A program made the translations under genes and the position numbers. DNA of 52,023 nt, from positions 1 through 52,023 of the forward strand of contig JAFZLA010000086.1 of the NCBI GenBank assembly GCA_017551705.1, in the 5' to 3' direction. Under the pieces are notes generated by a model that saw only the letters and a list, made by a program, of their open reading frames with translations, was not told the origin of the DNA and made no database searches. The DNA is from Treponema sp. (GTDB lineage Bacteria > Spirochaetota > Spirochaetia > Treponematales > Treponemataceae). This document shows positions 6,765 to 15,249 of this stretch, piece after piece (the first letter of the stretch is position 1; the number at the start of each line of letters is the position of its first letter).

Positions 6765-7859
6765 TTACCACGAAAGAAGTTTTGTCAAATCGTCGCCAGT
6801 CTTTTTGCGAGTAACGTTTTCGGGCGTGTTGAGCGATTTGATTATTTCTTGGCGCTTTTGTTCCAAGAAAGTCAATTGCTTTGACTGGGTTACAACGGCG
6901 CGGATTGTCTCGTAAACAGTTTGTGTAGATTCGGGGCGGACAACGTCGCTGATTTCCAAAGCCTTGAAAGGATATTTTTCAAGAACGATGTAGAACTGCC
7001 AAACTTGGCCGGCGTCCATAATTTCTGAAGGCTTGTTCATTTCGCCGTCAAAAATTTTGAGCAACTCTTCGTAAGAAACGCCAAGCTGGGCGGCGTGCTG
7101 CTGAACTTTCATCAAGAACAAGTCGGCGGCTCCATAGCCGGCGGCCTTGGGATCCTGGCCTTCTTTGCGCATTTGGTCGATTGACTTTTTGCCGCTCTTT
7201 AGGTCTTTGAGCAAGCCTTCGATTTTTACGCGCGAGGCTTTGGGATCGCTTTCTTTGGGAACGGCAACCAAGAACATCTTGAGGCTGTCGGGGCGGATGA
7301 ACTGAGTTTTGTTCAATTCGTAGTAGTCGCGGATTTCTTTGTCTGTGGCCGCGATGCCCTGGAGCTCCTGCTGGTTTTGAGTCAAAAGATAGCGGCGCCA
7401 AATAAGGTCCGGGCGGATGATTTGGTTTTTGACTTCCTCAACGCTCATTCCTGTCTGGTCTTTTACAAATTCGGGGAACGACATTTTCTTGTTGGCCATA
7501 ACAAGGTCGTTCAATTCTTTTTCTGAATAAACGCGGGTCAAGTTGAGCTGCTGGGAGATGTTGGCCAAGAAGGCTTGGTCGATTTCTGAAGCGCTGGCTG
7601 TTACGCCGGCCTTTTTTGCAGCCTGCATGATCAACTTTTGGTTGATGATGGTCTCATAGGTTTGCTCGCGTTCCTGCGGAGTGAGCTTTCTTTTGGCTTC
7701 CTTTTCTTGCGTGTCAACAATGTCCTTGACTTCTTTTACAGTGATGACCTCTGTGTCCGTGATTTTAACAACGGCCAACTGCTGGTAAAGCGAAGCCTGC
7801 GCCGCGGCCGCGAACAAGCCGGCCAAAACCATGAATGATCCAATAGCAAGTTTTTTCAT
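6765..7859 (-). CDS. Periplasmic PpiC/SurA-type chaperone-like protein
   Basis: The protein (364 aa) starts with a cleavable signal peptide (about residues 1-23, ending AAAAQAS). It then has a SurA_N-like helical chaperone region (TPQEREQTYETIINQKLIMQ through the MSFPEFVKDQTGMS segment, ~50-170). A parvulin-like stretch follows (LKMFLVAVPKESDPKA and the GAADLFLM region, ~190-290), but it is poorly conserved, so isomerase activity is doubtful. Such proteins escort outer-membrane proteins in the periplasm. AAGGAA precedes the ATG by 9 bases. It lies 55 bases after alaS with a 14-bp palindrome in between. T. pallidum has a homologous antigen next to alaS, as I recall. The family call is good; the client proteins are unknown. 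Confidence 0.85.
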   Translation of the reverse strand: MKKLAIGSFMVLAGLFAAAAQASLYQQLAVVKITDTEVITVKEVKDIVDTQEKEAKRKLTPQEREQTYETIINQKLIMQAAKKAGVTASASEIDQAFLANISQQLNLTRVYSEKELNDLVMANKKMSFPEFVKDQTGMSVEEVKNQIIRPDLIWRRYLLTQNQQELQGIAATDKEIRDYYELNKTQFIRPDSLKMFLVAVPKESDPKASRVKIEGLLKDLKSGKKSIDQMRKEGQDPKAAGYGAADLFLMKVQQHAAQLGVSYEELLKIFDGEMNKPSEIMDAGQVWQFYIVLEKYPFKALEISDVVRPESTQTVYETIRAVVTQSKQLTFLEQKRQEIIKSLNTPENVTRKKTGDDLTKLLSW

Positions 7860-7875
7860 ACAATATTCCTTTTAT

Positions 7876-7889
7876 GTGGTTTAAACCAC
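7876..7889. repeat. Perfect 14-bp palindrome GTGGTTTAAACCAC
   Basis: It sits between the alaS stop and the ppiC-like start, about 16 bases before that ATG. As RNA it would give only a 4-7 bp stem, too weak for a terminator. It could be a protein-binding site or chance. Confidence 0.4.
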
Positions 7890-7914
7890 TTAAGTTTCCA
7901 AAAAGTTACAAAAT

Positions 7915-9738
7915 TTACTTGTCCAGCGGAAGTCCGCCCGAAATGACGGCGCGGATTCTTCTTACTCCGGCGCTTGACGACTGTTCCTTGGTAATCTTAA
8001 AGTCTCCGATTTGGGCCGTGTGCTGAACGTGGGGGCCGCCGCAAACTTCCTTGCTGAACCAGTCAGTCTTGGGGTCGCGGCCGATTGTGTACACCTTTAC
8101 GTCCTCGCCGTATTTATTTGTAAAGAGGGCGCGGGCGCCTTCTTCCTTGGCCTTTTCGAGCGGAAGAATTTCCATTGTTACCGGCAAATCTTCCTTAATC
8201 TTTTGGTTTACGATGTCCTCAACCTTTTTGATTTCCTCCGGAGTCATCGGGCGCTCAAAGGTAAAGTCAAAGCGCATTCGCTCGTTGTTGATGTTGCTGC
8301 CTTTTTGGGCAACCTGGTCGCCCAAAACCTCGGTCAGCGCCTGCTGCAAAAGGTGGGTGGCCGTATGGTATTTTGTGGTGATTTCGGACTGTTCGGCCAA
8401 GCCGCCCTTGGCTTTTCCCGCGTCCAAAGTCTTGGAGGCCTCTTGGTGCTTTTTCTCCGCTTCCTTAAAGCCTTCGATGTCAACGGTAAAGCCGTGCTCC
8501 GCTCCCAATTCCTGGGTCAACTCAAGCGGGTAGCCAAAAGTGTCGTAAAGACGGAAGGCCACCTTGCCGGAGATTTCCTTTTTGGGGTTCTTCATCAAGT
8601 TGGGGAGGAGCTTTTGGAACTCCGCCTCGCCGTTTTTGAGGGTAACGCGGAATTTGTCTTCCTCGGCGGTAAGCTCTTTGTAAATCTTTTCTTTGTTTTG
8701 CTCAAGCTCGGGGTAGGCGTTCTTGAAGTTAGCGACAACGGCCTCGGCGATTTGGGCCAAGAAGGTCTTTTCGATGCCCAATTTCATTCCGTGTCGGACT
8801 GCGCGGCGGATAAGGCGGCGCAAAACGTAGCCAGCTCCCAAGTTTGAGGGAGTCACGCCCCGCTGGTCGCCCAAAATGAAGGCGGCCGCGCGGCTGTGGT
8901 CGGCGATGATGCGGACGCTCTTGTCCTTTTCGGCGTCGCTTCCGTATTTGTATGAAGAAAGCTCTTCGATTTTCTTTATGATTGGCTCAAAGACTTCTGT
9001 CAAGTATACAGAGGTCTTGCCCTGCAAAATGCAGTTTGTTCTTTCCAAGCCCATGCCGGTGTCGACGTTCTGCTTTGGAAGGGGCTCCAAGGTTTTTTCG
9101 TCCTTGCGGTTGAACTGCATGAAAACGTTGTTCCAGATTTCCATCCAGTTGGCGCTGTCGGTGCCCTTGTTGCTGCCAACGGGCGGAAGGCCTTCGCCAA
9201 CCCAATAGAAGATTTCGGTGTCAGGGCCGCAGGGGCCTGTGGGGCCGGCCGCCCACCAGTTGTCGCTGGCGGGAAGGTAGGCGATTTTGTCTTCGGGCAT
9301 GCCGTTTTCTTTCCAGAAATTGGCGGCGTCCTCGTCGCGGGGAGCGTTTTCGTCTCCGGCAAAGACAGTGACCGAAAGCTTTTTGGGGTCAAGGCCAAGC
9401 CAATCCTTGCTGGTCAAAAATTCGTAGCTGAAGGCGATTGATTCTTTTTTGAAATAGTCTCCCAAAGACCAGTTTCCAAGCATTTCAAAGCAAGTGAGGT
9501 GGCTGGGGTCGCCGACTTCGTCGATGTCGCCTGTGCGGATGCATTTTTGGTAGTCGGTCAAGCGGGTTCCGGCGGGGTGCTTTTCTCCCAAAAGATAAGG
9601 AACGAGGGGATGCATTCCGGCGGTGGTAAAAAGAACCGACGGGTCATTTTCCGGAATCAATGACTGGCCGGAAATCTCTACATGGTTTTTGCTCTTAAAA
9701 AATTCAATGTACTTTGAGCGTAATTCATTAGCAGTCAT
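7915..9738 (-). CDS. alaS: Alanyl-tRNA synthetase, compact form without C-Ala domain
   Basis: The protein has 607 residues from the ATG at 9736-9738 (MTANELRSKYIEFF, the usual AlaRS N-terminus). A longer reading from 9804 adds 22 residues upstream of the promoter and was rejected. The class II catalytic core (LFTTAGMHPLVPYLLGEKHP, CFEMLGNWSLGDYF), the tRNA-recognition helices and the editing domain are present. The editing motifs are HTATH and a CxxxH written CGGPH instead of the common CGGTH. Most bacterial AlaRS are ~850-880 aa; here the protein ends after the editing domain. Borrelia and T. pallidum enzymes are similarly short as I recall, so this looks like a spirochaete trait. It charges tRNA-Ala and hydrolyses mischarged Ser/Gly. 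It is the first gene of a minus-strand cluster and has a consensus promoter. Confidence 0.96.
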   Translation of the reverse strand: MTANELRSKYIEFFKSKNHVEISGQSLIPENDPSVLFTTAGMHPLVPYLLGEKHPAGTRLTDYQKCIRTGDIDEVGDPSHLTCFEMLGNWSLGDYFKKESIAFSYEFLTSKDWLGLDPKKLSVTVFAGDENAPRDEDAANFWKENGMPEDKIAYLPASDNWWAAGPTGPCGPDTEIFYWVGEGLPPVGSNKGTDSANWMEIWNNVFMQFNRKDEKTLEPLPKQNVDTGMGLERTNCILQGKTSVYLTEVFEPIIKKIEELSSYKYGSDAEKDKSVRIIADHSRAAAFILGDQRGVTPSNLGAGYVLRRLIRRAVRHGMKLGIEKTFLAQIAEAVVANFKNAYPELEQNKEKIYKELTAEEDKFRVTLKNGEAEFQKLLPNLMKNPKKEISGKVAFRLYDTFGYPLELTQELGAEHGFTVDIEGFKEAEKKHQEASKTLDAGKAKGGLAEQSEITTKYHTATHLLQQALTEVLGDQVAQKGSNINNERMRFDFTFERPMTPEEIKKVEDIVNQKIKEDLPVTMEILPLEKAKEEGARALFTNKYGEDVKVYTIGRDPKTDWFSKEVCGGPHVQHTAQIGDFKITKEQSSSAGVRRIRAVISGGLPLDK

Positions 9739-9747
9739 AGTCTTGCC

Positions 9748-9776
9748 ATTATATTGAATTGTTCCTCGTCTGTCAA
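9748..9776 (-). promoter_or_regulatory. Perfect-consensus sigma70 promoter of alaS
   Basis: TTGACA (9771-9776), exactly 17 bp, TATAAT (9748-9753) on the minus strand. The alaS ATG is only 9 bases past the -10, so the transcript would start about 2-3 bases before the start codon. Confidence 0.85.
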
Positions 9777-9795
9777 TTATGCCGAACGGTTGGTA

Positions 9796-9823
9796 TTGCA
9801 ACAAGGCGGCGTTCTGGTATAAA
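9796..9823 (+). promoter_or_regulatory. Sigma70-type promoter of the membrane-anchored solute-binding-like gene
   Basis: TTGCAA (9796-9801), 16 bp, TATAAA (9818-9823); a one-register alternative is TAAAAT at 9820-9825. The ATG at 9832 lies 8 bases beyond. GGAAG falls between, but most of it would precede the expected transcript start. It is back to back with the alaS promoter. Confidence 0.6.
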
Positions 9824-9831
9824 ATGGAAGA

Positions 9832-10995
9832 ATGTTTAAGAAGAAAACTTGGATTTACATCGCGGCGGGAGCGGCGTTGGCGCTTGCGCTTGTTTTGTTT
9901 ATTGTCTTAAGAATAAATTTGACTACGGTTAGAATAGCCTTTTATGGAGTTGACCAAAGGACTGAGAATTCCGTAAAGGCGCAAATCGACAAAATGAAAC
10001 TGGGCCGCGTCCGCTATTACGATTTGGATTTTGGCGCCGCTCTTCCAAAAAACATTCAAAAAAAATATTCAATATTGATCGCAAAAAATTCTTTTGAGTT
10101 GAACAGCCGCGCGGAATCATTTGTTCCTGTCAACGAAAATCTCTTTGAGGCTTTGCCGATTTCTATTCGCAAGGCTACGGTTTACGGACAAAAGCATTAC
10201 GCGCTGCCCTTGCTTCTTGACCATTTTGAAATCGCCTATTATCAAATAAGCGAAAAAAAACTTGGACTTGAGCGGCCAAGAACTTACGGGGCGCTTTTGC
10301 GCTATTTGGAAGCGCTCAAGCAAGGCGTCGAGATTCCCCTTGTTTGCGCCGGAGCCAACGACACGGAGCTTTTTGGATTTGTGAGCGCGATGGCGGAACT
10401 CTTGTACGGCGCCGAGGATTATAAAAAAGCGGTTGCCGTTTTGCGCGAGTCTTCCAACATGAACAAGGACAACTTGCCCGAAGCGATTGCCCGCGTGCTT
10501 GATGAAATCAAGGCCTTGCAAGAAAGGGAGCTTCTTTTTTCTAAGTGGACAAAGACTTCTGAAAAAGACATAAGCTTTTTTATGCAAGAAAGAAAAATCG
10601 GAGCGGTCGCAATGCTTTTGAGCAAAAGGCGCGACATCGAATACAACTTGATAAAGTATTACGATTCGGAGTATTTTCCTAAATACGACAACAGCGTTGA
10701 ACATGGTGTCATCGCTCCGCAGACGGTTGCCGTTTTGCTTAAGGACAAAAAACAGGCGTCGCTTGTTTTGGGCCAGCTGACAAGTTCCGAAATTCAAGCC
10801 GACCTTTCAAACGGCTCCTTCTTGGCGCCTGTCGCGTCGCGCGCCGAAGCCTACGACCGTCAGGCCGACGACATACGCTTTTGGGCGGCCTCTTGCGCCG
10901 CCGGCCCCTTGAATTCAATCGAGCAAGAATGTGAAAACACTAACGAGCGCCGCCACTTGTTGGCTCAAAAAATCCGCGCGTATTTGGAGCGATAG
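9832..10995 (+). CDS. Membrane-anchored protein resembling an extracellular solute-binding protein
   Basis: The protein (387 aa) has a short basic N-terminus, one hydrophobic segment (~7-27) without a lipobox, and a soluble domain that should be periplasmic. The soluble part loosely resembles family 1 solute-binding proteins: a first beta strand (TVRIAFYGVD), a mid-domain ALPLLLDHFEIAYY stretch like the sugar-binding PLxxD...YYN region, and helical segments further on. No ABC permease or ATPase genes are nearby, so a transport role is not supported; it may be a sensor or scaffold. The stop codon is immediately followed by the ATG of the next gene, so the two are almost certainly co-expressed. 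The function is not recognised, and the solute-binding resemblance is weak. Confidence 0.7.
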   Translation: MFKKKTWIYIAAGAALALALVLFIVLRINLTTVRIAFYGVDQRTENSVKAQIDKMKLGRVRYYDLDFGAALPKNIQKKYSILIAKNSFELNSRAESFVPVNENLFEALPISIRKATVYGQKHYALPLLLDHFEIAYYQISEKKLGLERPRTYGALLRYLEALKQGVEIPLVCAGANDTELFGFVSAMAELLYGAEDYKKAVAVLRESSNMNKDNLPEAIARVLDEIKALQERELLFSKWTKTSEKDISFFMQERKIGAVAMLLSKRRDIEYNLIKYYDSEYFPKYDNSVEHGVIAPQTVAVLLKDKKQASLVLGQLTSSEIQADLSNGSFLAPVASRAEAYDRQADDIRFWAASCAAGPLNSIEQECENTNERRHLLAQKIRAYLER

Positions 10996-12540
10996 ATGAG
11001 AAAATTTTTAGCCGCATTTTTTGTTTTGATAGCCGCGGCGCTGCTTATAATTTTGTTGACAAAAAAGACTTCGCAGGTTTCCGAAAAAGTTTTATCCGAA
11101 AAGCAAGACCAAAACCTGGATCAAGGCGGCGCGAACCATTCCGACGCGGAGAACGCGCTTGGAATGGACGACCAAAGCGTCGTTTCTTTTATGCCCTTAA
11201 AGCCTGACGAAACATTGCTCAGCTCTATGGGAATCGATTTGGACGGCGACAACTTGGACGACGAAATCTTGGTTGTAAAAAAAGCGGGAAACCCTTTCCT
11301 TTATATCATCATCGGCCTTTACAATCCGCAGACAACCTTGTACGACCGGGTCAGCGAGCTTAAGACCGAGGTGACGCAGTTCAAGTCTTTCTCTTACAAC
11401 GGCATGGACGTTACCGGCGACCACAGGACCGCTTTGGTTTACCAGGGCTTTACCGACGATGGAAACGCAGTCTTGCAAATGTATTATTGCTCGCGCCGCG
11501 GCCTTACAAAAATCGGCGACTTTAAAAGCGACGGAACGATTTTTATCCAACAATACAACAGAACCGAAACATACGAACTTTCGCAGTCGTCAGGAAGAAG
11601 TTTTCCTGTTTGGACTTATTCCAGCGACACGCGCGAGGGAGCGGGAAGCCTTAGCCAAGTTCAAACCGAATACGACTGGAATCCCGACTTGCAGCGTTAC
11701 GTTCAAGTAAAGCAAGTTTTTGTTGCCGGAAAAAATGTGGCGGCGGAAGCGTTGGCAAAAATTCAAGACGGAACTGTCGAAACTTTCGCAAATTACTTGA
11801 ACGGCCTCTGGTACAAGACCGACAACGAGGACGACGAAATCCGCTACATTTTCTTGGATTACAAAAACGCCGAAGTGATTTTCTTGGCCGGCGATTCGCA
11901 AGAGGTTTACAATTGGCAAAACTCAAACCTTTACAGGAACGGAATTTATTTAAGCACTGTCAACGCCTCGATAGAAAACCTGCGCCGCCGCTTTGACATA
12001 AGCCTTACCGGCCTTGACGAAATGCGCGTCCACGTTTACGACGACGTGCGAATGAGAATCGGCGCCGACGCCTTGTGGAACGGCAACTACAAAAAGATGA
12101 AGAACACCAACGAGTTTCCTTCTAACGAAATTGACACGACTGATTTGGAGGAGCTCAGGTCCCGCTTGGAAGAAATAAAGCAATGGTCAGCGCCCGACGG
12201 CGCCTTGATTGCGTTTAAGAACGGCTTGTATTCGATTCAAAGCGAAACTGTCCGGGAAAGCGGAGTTTACTTTGTTTCTCAAATCCAATCGTCTTTTGTT
12301 ATTCAGTTCAACTCGCAGTCAAACGACCGCTACATCGGGAACGTTTACTTGATTCGTTATGGAACAAAAACCGTCGAGCCTACCGCAAAAGAAAAGCAGC
12401 GCGGCAAAAAGCCGACGGTTCAAGTTGACAAGGACACTTTGATATTGCAGCCGGCCGAAATTATGTCCAACACAGCTTACGAAGTTTCCGGCCGCGTCAT
12501 TAGCCTTAGCGTTGTGAACGGCGCCGAGCAGGCTTTTTAG
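10996..12540 (+). CDS. Membrane-anchored periplasmic protein of unknown function
   Basis: The protein (514 aa) has one N-terminal hydrophobic segment (~5-22) with no lipobox, a charged, probably disordered linker (~25-60), and a mostly beta-strand ectodomain. An acidic motif [13 protein letters not shown] (~75-87) resembles the calcium loops of FG-GAP/VCBS-type repeats, and [10 protein letters not shown] (~136-145) may be a second, weaker copy. Several aromatic-rich strands follow. No HExxH or other catalytic motif was seen. It resembles, only from memory, the larger treponemal proteins labelled pallilysin-related adhesins; I could not verify that. Its ATG abuts the preceding stop (TAGATG), with GGAG just upstream. 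Its last 35 bases overlap the 3' end of ftsH on the other strand. Confidence 0.72.
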   Translation: MRKFLAAFFVLIAAALLIILLTKKTSQVSEKVLSEKQDQNLDQGGANHSDAENALGMDDQSVVSFMPLKPDETLLSSMGIDLDGDNLDDEILVVKKAGNPFLYIIIGLYNPQTTLYDRVSELKTEVTQFKSFSYNGMDVTGDHRTALVYQGFTDDGNAVLQMYYCSRRGLTKIGDFKSDGTIFIQQYNRTETYELSQSSGRSFPVWTYSSDTREGAGSLSQVQTEYDWNPDLQRYVQVKQVFVAGKNVAAEALAKIQDGTVETFANYLNGLWYKTDNEDDEIRYIFLDYKNAEVIFLAGDSQEVYNWQNSNLYRNGIYLSTVNASIENLRRRFDISLTGLDEMRVHVYDDVRMRIGADALWNGNYKKMKNTNEFPSNEIDTTDLEELRSRLEEIKQWSAPDGALIAFKNGLYSIQSETVRESGVYFVSQIQSSFVIQFNSQSNDRYIGNVYLIRYGTKTVEPTAKEKQRGKKPTVQVDKDTLILQPAEIMSNTAYEVSGRVISLSVVNGAEQAF

Positions 12541-14524
12541 CGGCGTCTTCCAATTTTTCGCAATGCTTTTGGGCGTTGATGATGTCAAGGAATTCTTTTC
12601 CTTCCATCGTTTCAATTTCCAAAAGCCGCTTGGCGATAACTTCCAGCAATTCGCGCTTGCCCTTTAAAAGTTTTACCGCAGCCGCGTATCGTTCTTCGAT
12701 TATGCGGGCGATTTCGTTGTCGACATATTTTTGAGTCTCTTCGCTAAACTCGCGCACAAGTTCGGGCTCGGCCATTCCGCCGTAACCGCGGCCGCTCTTT
12801 CCAAGAGTCATGTTCTTGAACTTGTCGCTCATTCCGTAGTCGGTAATCATTCTCTTTATGATGTCGGTGGCGCGGCTGATGTCGTTGGCGGCGCCGGTGG
12901 TGATTTCGTCTTTGCCAAAAATCACTTCTTCGGCCGCGCGGCCTCCAAGCAAGCCGTCAACTTTTCCAAGCAGCTCTTTCTTTGTGTACAAGAATTGTTC
13001 GTCCTCGCTGCGGTACATCGTGTAGCCCAAGGCTCCGGCGCCTCTTGGCAAAATCGTTATCTTGTGCACAGGGTCGCTTCCTGGAGTGAAAACGCTGACG
13101 AGCGCGTGGCCAGTTTCGTGGTAGGCGACGCAGACGCGCTCCTTTTCTTTTTCAACTCTGTTCTTTTTCTTGAGGCCGATGATTACCTTTTCGATCGCTT
13201 CGTCAAAGTCAATCATGATGACTTTCTTTCTTCCGTTGCGAACGGCAAGGAGCGCGGCTTCGTTGACTATGTTGGCCAAGTCCGCTCCGCTAAAGCCGCT
13301 TGTGGCGTGGGCAAGCGCTCCAAAGTCCAAGTCAGGGTCAATCTTTACGTTCTTGGCGTGTATGCGCAAAATCGCTTCGCGGCCCTTTACGTCGGGCTTG
13401 TCAACGGTGACTTGCCTGTCAAAGCGGCCTGGGCGCAAGAGCGCGGGGTCCAAAATGTCCGGGCGGTTTGTGGCGCCCAAGACGATCAAGCCTTTTTCGT
13501 TGTCAAAGCCGTCCATTTCGACAAGCAGTTGGTTGAGCGTTTGCTCGCGCTCGTCGTTTCCGCCAAGATTGTTGACGCGGCTCTTTCCGATGGCGTCAAG
13601 CTCGTCGATAAAAATGATGCAGGGCGCCTTTTCGCGCGCTGTCCTGAACAAGTCGCGGACGCGGCTGGCTCCGACGCCGACAAACATTTCGACAAAGTCA
13701 GAGCCGCTGATTCTAAAGAAGGGAACGCCGGCTTCTCCCGCGACCGCGCGGGCCAGCAAAGTTTTTCCGGTTCCAGGAGGTCCTACAAGCAAAACGCCCT
13801 TGGGAATTTTTCCGCCGATGTCAGTGTATTTTTTGGGAGTCTTTAAAAAGTCCACGACTTCGACCAATTCTTCCTTGGCTTCGTCAACGCCGGCCACGTC
13901 GGCGAATCTTGTCTTGACCTTTCCTTCGTCAACGGCTTTTGCCCTTCCTCCGCCTGTTCCAAAGAGACTGCCCATTCCGCCTCCGCCCATGCGACGGAAA
14001 ATAAAGAAGTACATCAACATCAAAAGTCCTATGGGCAAAAGAATGTTGAGCAAAACTTGCAGGAGGTAGTTGTTTTGCTGGCGGATGAATTTATATTTTA
14101 CGCCGGTTTCGTCAAGCAATTTTATAAAGTCTTCGAACAAGAGTCCGACTGTTTTGTAATCGGGAGTTTTTCCGTTCTGCATAAAGAAGGGAAGGGGAGG
14201 CCTGTCCGCGTCCTTTTTTTCGTCTTGTACGGAAAGGTAGCCGTAAAAATAACTGTCGCTCAATTCAACTTCTTTGATAGTTCCGTCCATAACCAAGCTT
14301 CGGAACTCCGAAAAGTCGATCATTTTTTCGTTTGCTGTTGATGAAAAAATGTTTATGAAGCCAATGACCAAAATTGCGGTCACTATTATCAGCCAAAATG
14401 GAAAAGATGGTTTTCCGCCCGAGCCGTCCTTTTTTTGGTCATTGTCGCCTGAAAGCTTGAAAAAGTCAAACTGGTCGTTTTCGTCTTTTTTGTTCTTTTT
14501 TTTATCGTCGTTTTGTTCGCTCAT
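12506..14524 (-). CDS. ftsH: ATP-dependent zinc metalloprotease FtsH
   Basis: The protein has 672 residues from the ATG at 14522-14524 ([10 protein letters not shown]). A 12-residue longer reading starts inside the promoter and was rejected. It has a Lys/Asp-rich cytosolic N-terminus, TM1 (~41-61), a periplasmic domain, TM2 (~152-176) and an AAA+ domain with Walker A GPPGTGKT (248-255) and Walker [10 protein letters not shown] (303-311). The SRH segment follows ([20 protein letters not shown] is its core), then the zinc-protease HETGH (469-473). It is a hexameric membrane-bound protease that degrades misfolded membrane proteins and regulators. Its last 35 bases overlap the convergent gene at 10996-12540. 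It is divergent from clpP, so two quality-control proteases share an upstream region. Confidence 0.97.
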   Translation of the reverse strand: MSEQNDDKKKNKKDENDQFDFFKLSGDNDQKKDGSGGKPSFPFWLIIVTAILVIGFINIFSSTANEKMIDFSEFRSLVMDGTIKEVELSDSYFYGYLSVQDEKKDADRPPLPFFMQNGKTPDYKTVGLLFEDFIKLLDETGVKYKFIRQQNNYLLQVLLNILLPIGLLMLMYFFIFRRMGGGGMGSLFGTGGGRAKAVDEGKVKTRFADVAGVDEAKEELVEVVDFLKTPKKYTDIGGKIPKGVLLVGPPGTGKTLLARAVAGEAGVPFFRISGSDFVEMFVGVGASRVRDLFRTAREKAPCIIFIDELDAIGKSRVNNLGGNDEREQTLNQLLVEMDGFDNEKGLIVLGATNRPDILDPALLRPGRFDRQVTVDKPDVKGREAILRIHAKNVKIDPDLDFGALAHATSGFSGADLANIVNEAALLAVRNGRKKVIMIDFDEAIEKVIIGLKKKNRVEKEKERVCVAYHETGHALVSVFTPGSDPVHKITILPRGAGALGYTMYRSEDEQFLYTKKELLGKVDGLLGGRAAEEVIFGKDEITTGAANDISRATDIIKRMITDYGMSDKFKNMTLGKSGRGYGGMAEPELVREFSEETQKYVDNEIARIIEERYAAAVKLLKGKRELLEVIAKRLLEIETMEGKEFLDIINAQKHCEKLEDAAKKPARRRSQR

Positions 14525-14531
14525 GCTATAC

Positions 14532-14560
14532 AATATAACAAAAGAGTGAAAAAATAACAA
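14532..14560 (-). promoter_or_regulatory. Sigma70-type promoter of ftsH
   Basis: TTGTTA (14555-14560), 17 bp, TATATT (14532-14537) on the minus strand, 7 bases before the ATG. There is no Shine-Dalgarno site, so a leaderless transcript is predicted. Confidence 0.68.
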
Positions 14561-14573
14561 GAACGGCTTTACC

Positions 14574-14602
14574 TTTACACTTTCGCAAATTTTTACTATA
14601 TT
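14574..14602 (+). promoter_or_regulatory. Sigma70-type promoter of clpP
   Basis: TTTACA (14574-14579), 17 bp, TATATT (14597-14602). The leader would be about 23 bases and contains GGAG (14623-14626) before the ATG at 14632. The -35 box is 13 bases from the divergent ftsH -35 box. Confidence 0.62.
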
Positions 14603-14631
14603 ATAAATATAGACATTTTACTGGAGTTATC

Positions 14632-15237
14632 ATGATTTTTAACGACGAAGACGAAGAAAAAAAGAAGGCGGCTCCAAAGCCGGACGCCCTTGCCGAAAAA
14701 TTCCTAAAAACAAGGCAAATTTTGCTTTCGGGCGAAATCAACAAGGAATTGGCCCAGGCCGTAAACAAGCAGCTTTTGCTTTTGGAAGCGGACGGAACAA
14801 AGCCCATATACATTTACATCGACTCTCCCGGAGGAGACGTAAGCGCGGGCTTTGCAATTTTTGACATGATTCGCTTTGTGAACGCGCCGGTAGTTTTGAT
14901 TGGAAACGGCCTTATAGCCAGCGCCGCCGCGCTGATTTTGCTTGCCGTTCCCAAGGAACGCCGCGTTGGAATGCCCCACAGTTCCTACTTGATCCACCAG
15001 CCCTTGTCAGAAATGAGGGGAGTGGCCACGGACTTGCAGATTCAGGCCGAAGAAATGGCCAAAACTAGGGCCTTGCTCAACAAAATCATCGCCGAGCAGA
15101 CCGGAAAGGACGAAAAGCAGGTCAAAAAGGACACGGAGCGCGACTATTGGCTTACTGCCGACGAGGCCTTGGAATACGGCCTTATCAGCAAGGTGATTTG
15201 CGGGCGCAAAGAACTTGCAGGAATAAAGATTAAATAG
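14632..15237 (+). CDS. clpP: ATP-dependent Clp protease proteolytic subunit
   Basis: The protein has 201 residues. The N-terminus is acidic and lysine-rich. The core follows with IYIDSPGGDVSAGFAIFDMI. The catalytic triad is in place: Ser97 in GLIASAAAL, His122 in SYLIHQPL, and Asp171 in TERDYWLTADEALEYGL. The region around the Ser lacks the usual Met after it, and the residues following (ILLAVPKERR) differ from the common LLAAG form, so it may belong to a divergent ClpP group. It forms tetradecamers that degrade substrates fed by ClpX or ClpA; no Clp ATPase is adjacent. GGAG precedes the ATG. The promoter of the next gene lies in its last codons. Confidence 0.93.
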   Translation: MIFNDEDEEKKKAAPKPDALAEKFLKTRQILLSGEINKELAQAVNKQLLLLEADGTKPIYIYIDSPGGDVSAGFAIFDMIRFVNAPVVLIGNGLIASAAALILLAVPKERRVGMPHSSYLIHQPLSEMRGVATDLQIQAEEMAKTRALLNKIIAEQTGKDEKQVKKDTERDYWLTADEALEYGLISKVICGRKELAGIKIK

Positions 15238-15243
15238 TATAAT
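15215..15243 (+). promoter_or_regulatory. Sigma70-type promoter of the GNAT gene, embedded in the clpP 3' end
   Basis: TTGCAG (15215-15220), 17 bp, TATAAT (15238-15243), then 6 bases to the ATG at 15250. The -35 and spacer are inside clpP codons and the -10 starts right after its TAG. No Shine-Dalgarno site exists for the next ATG. Confidence 0.72.
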
Positions 15244-15249
15244 CTTTGT

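Noticed and set aside
8011..8847. 278-codon open frame antisense to alaS
   Set aside because: Composition is that of a reverse-strand shadow; no motif, no promoter, wholly within alaS.
12731..13846. 371-codon open frame antisense to ftsH
   Set aside because: It mirrors the codon structure of the clearly real ftsH frame, has no recognisable domain or ribosome site, and would overlap essential protease motifs.
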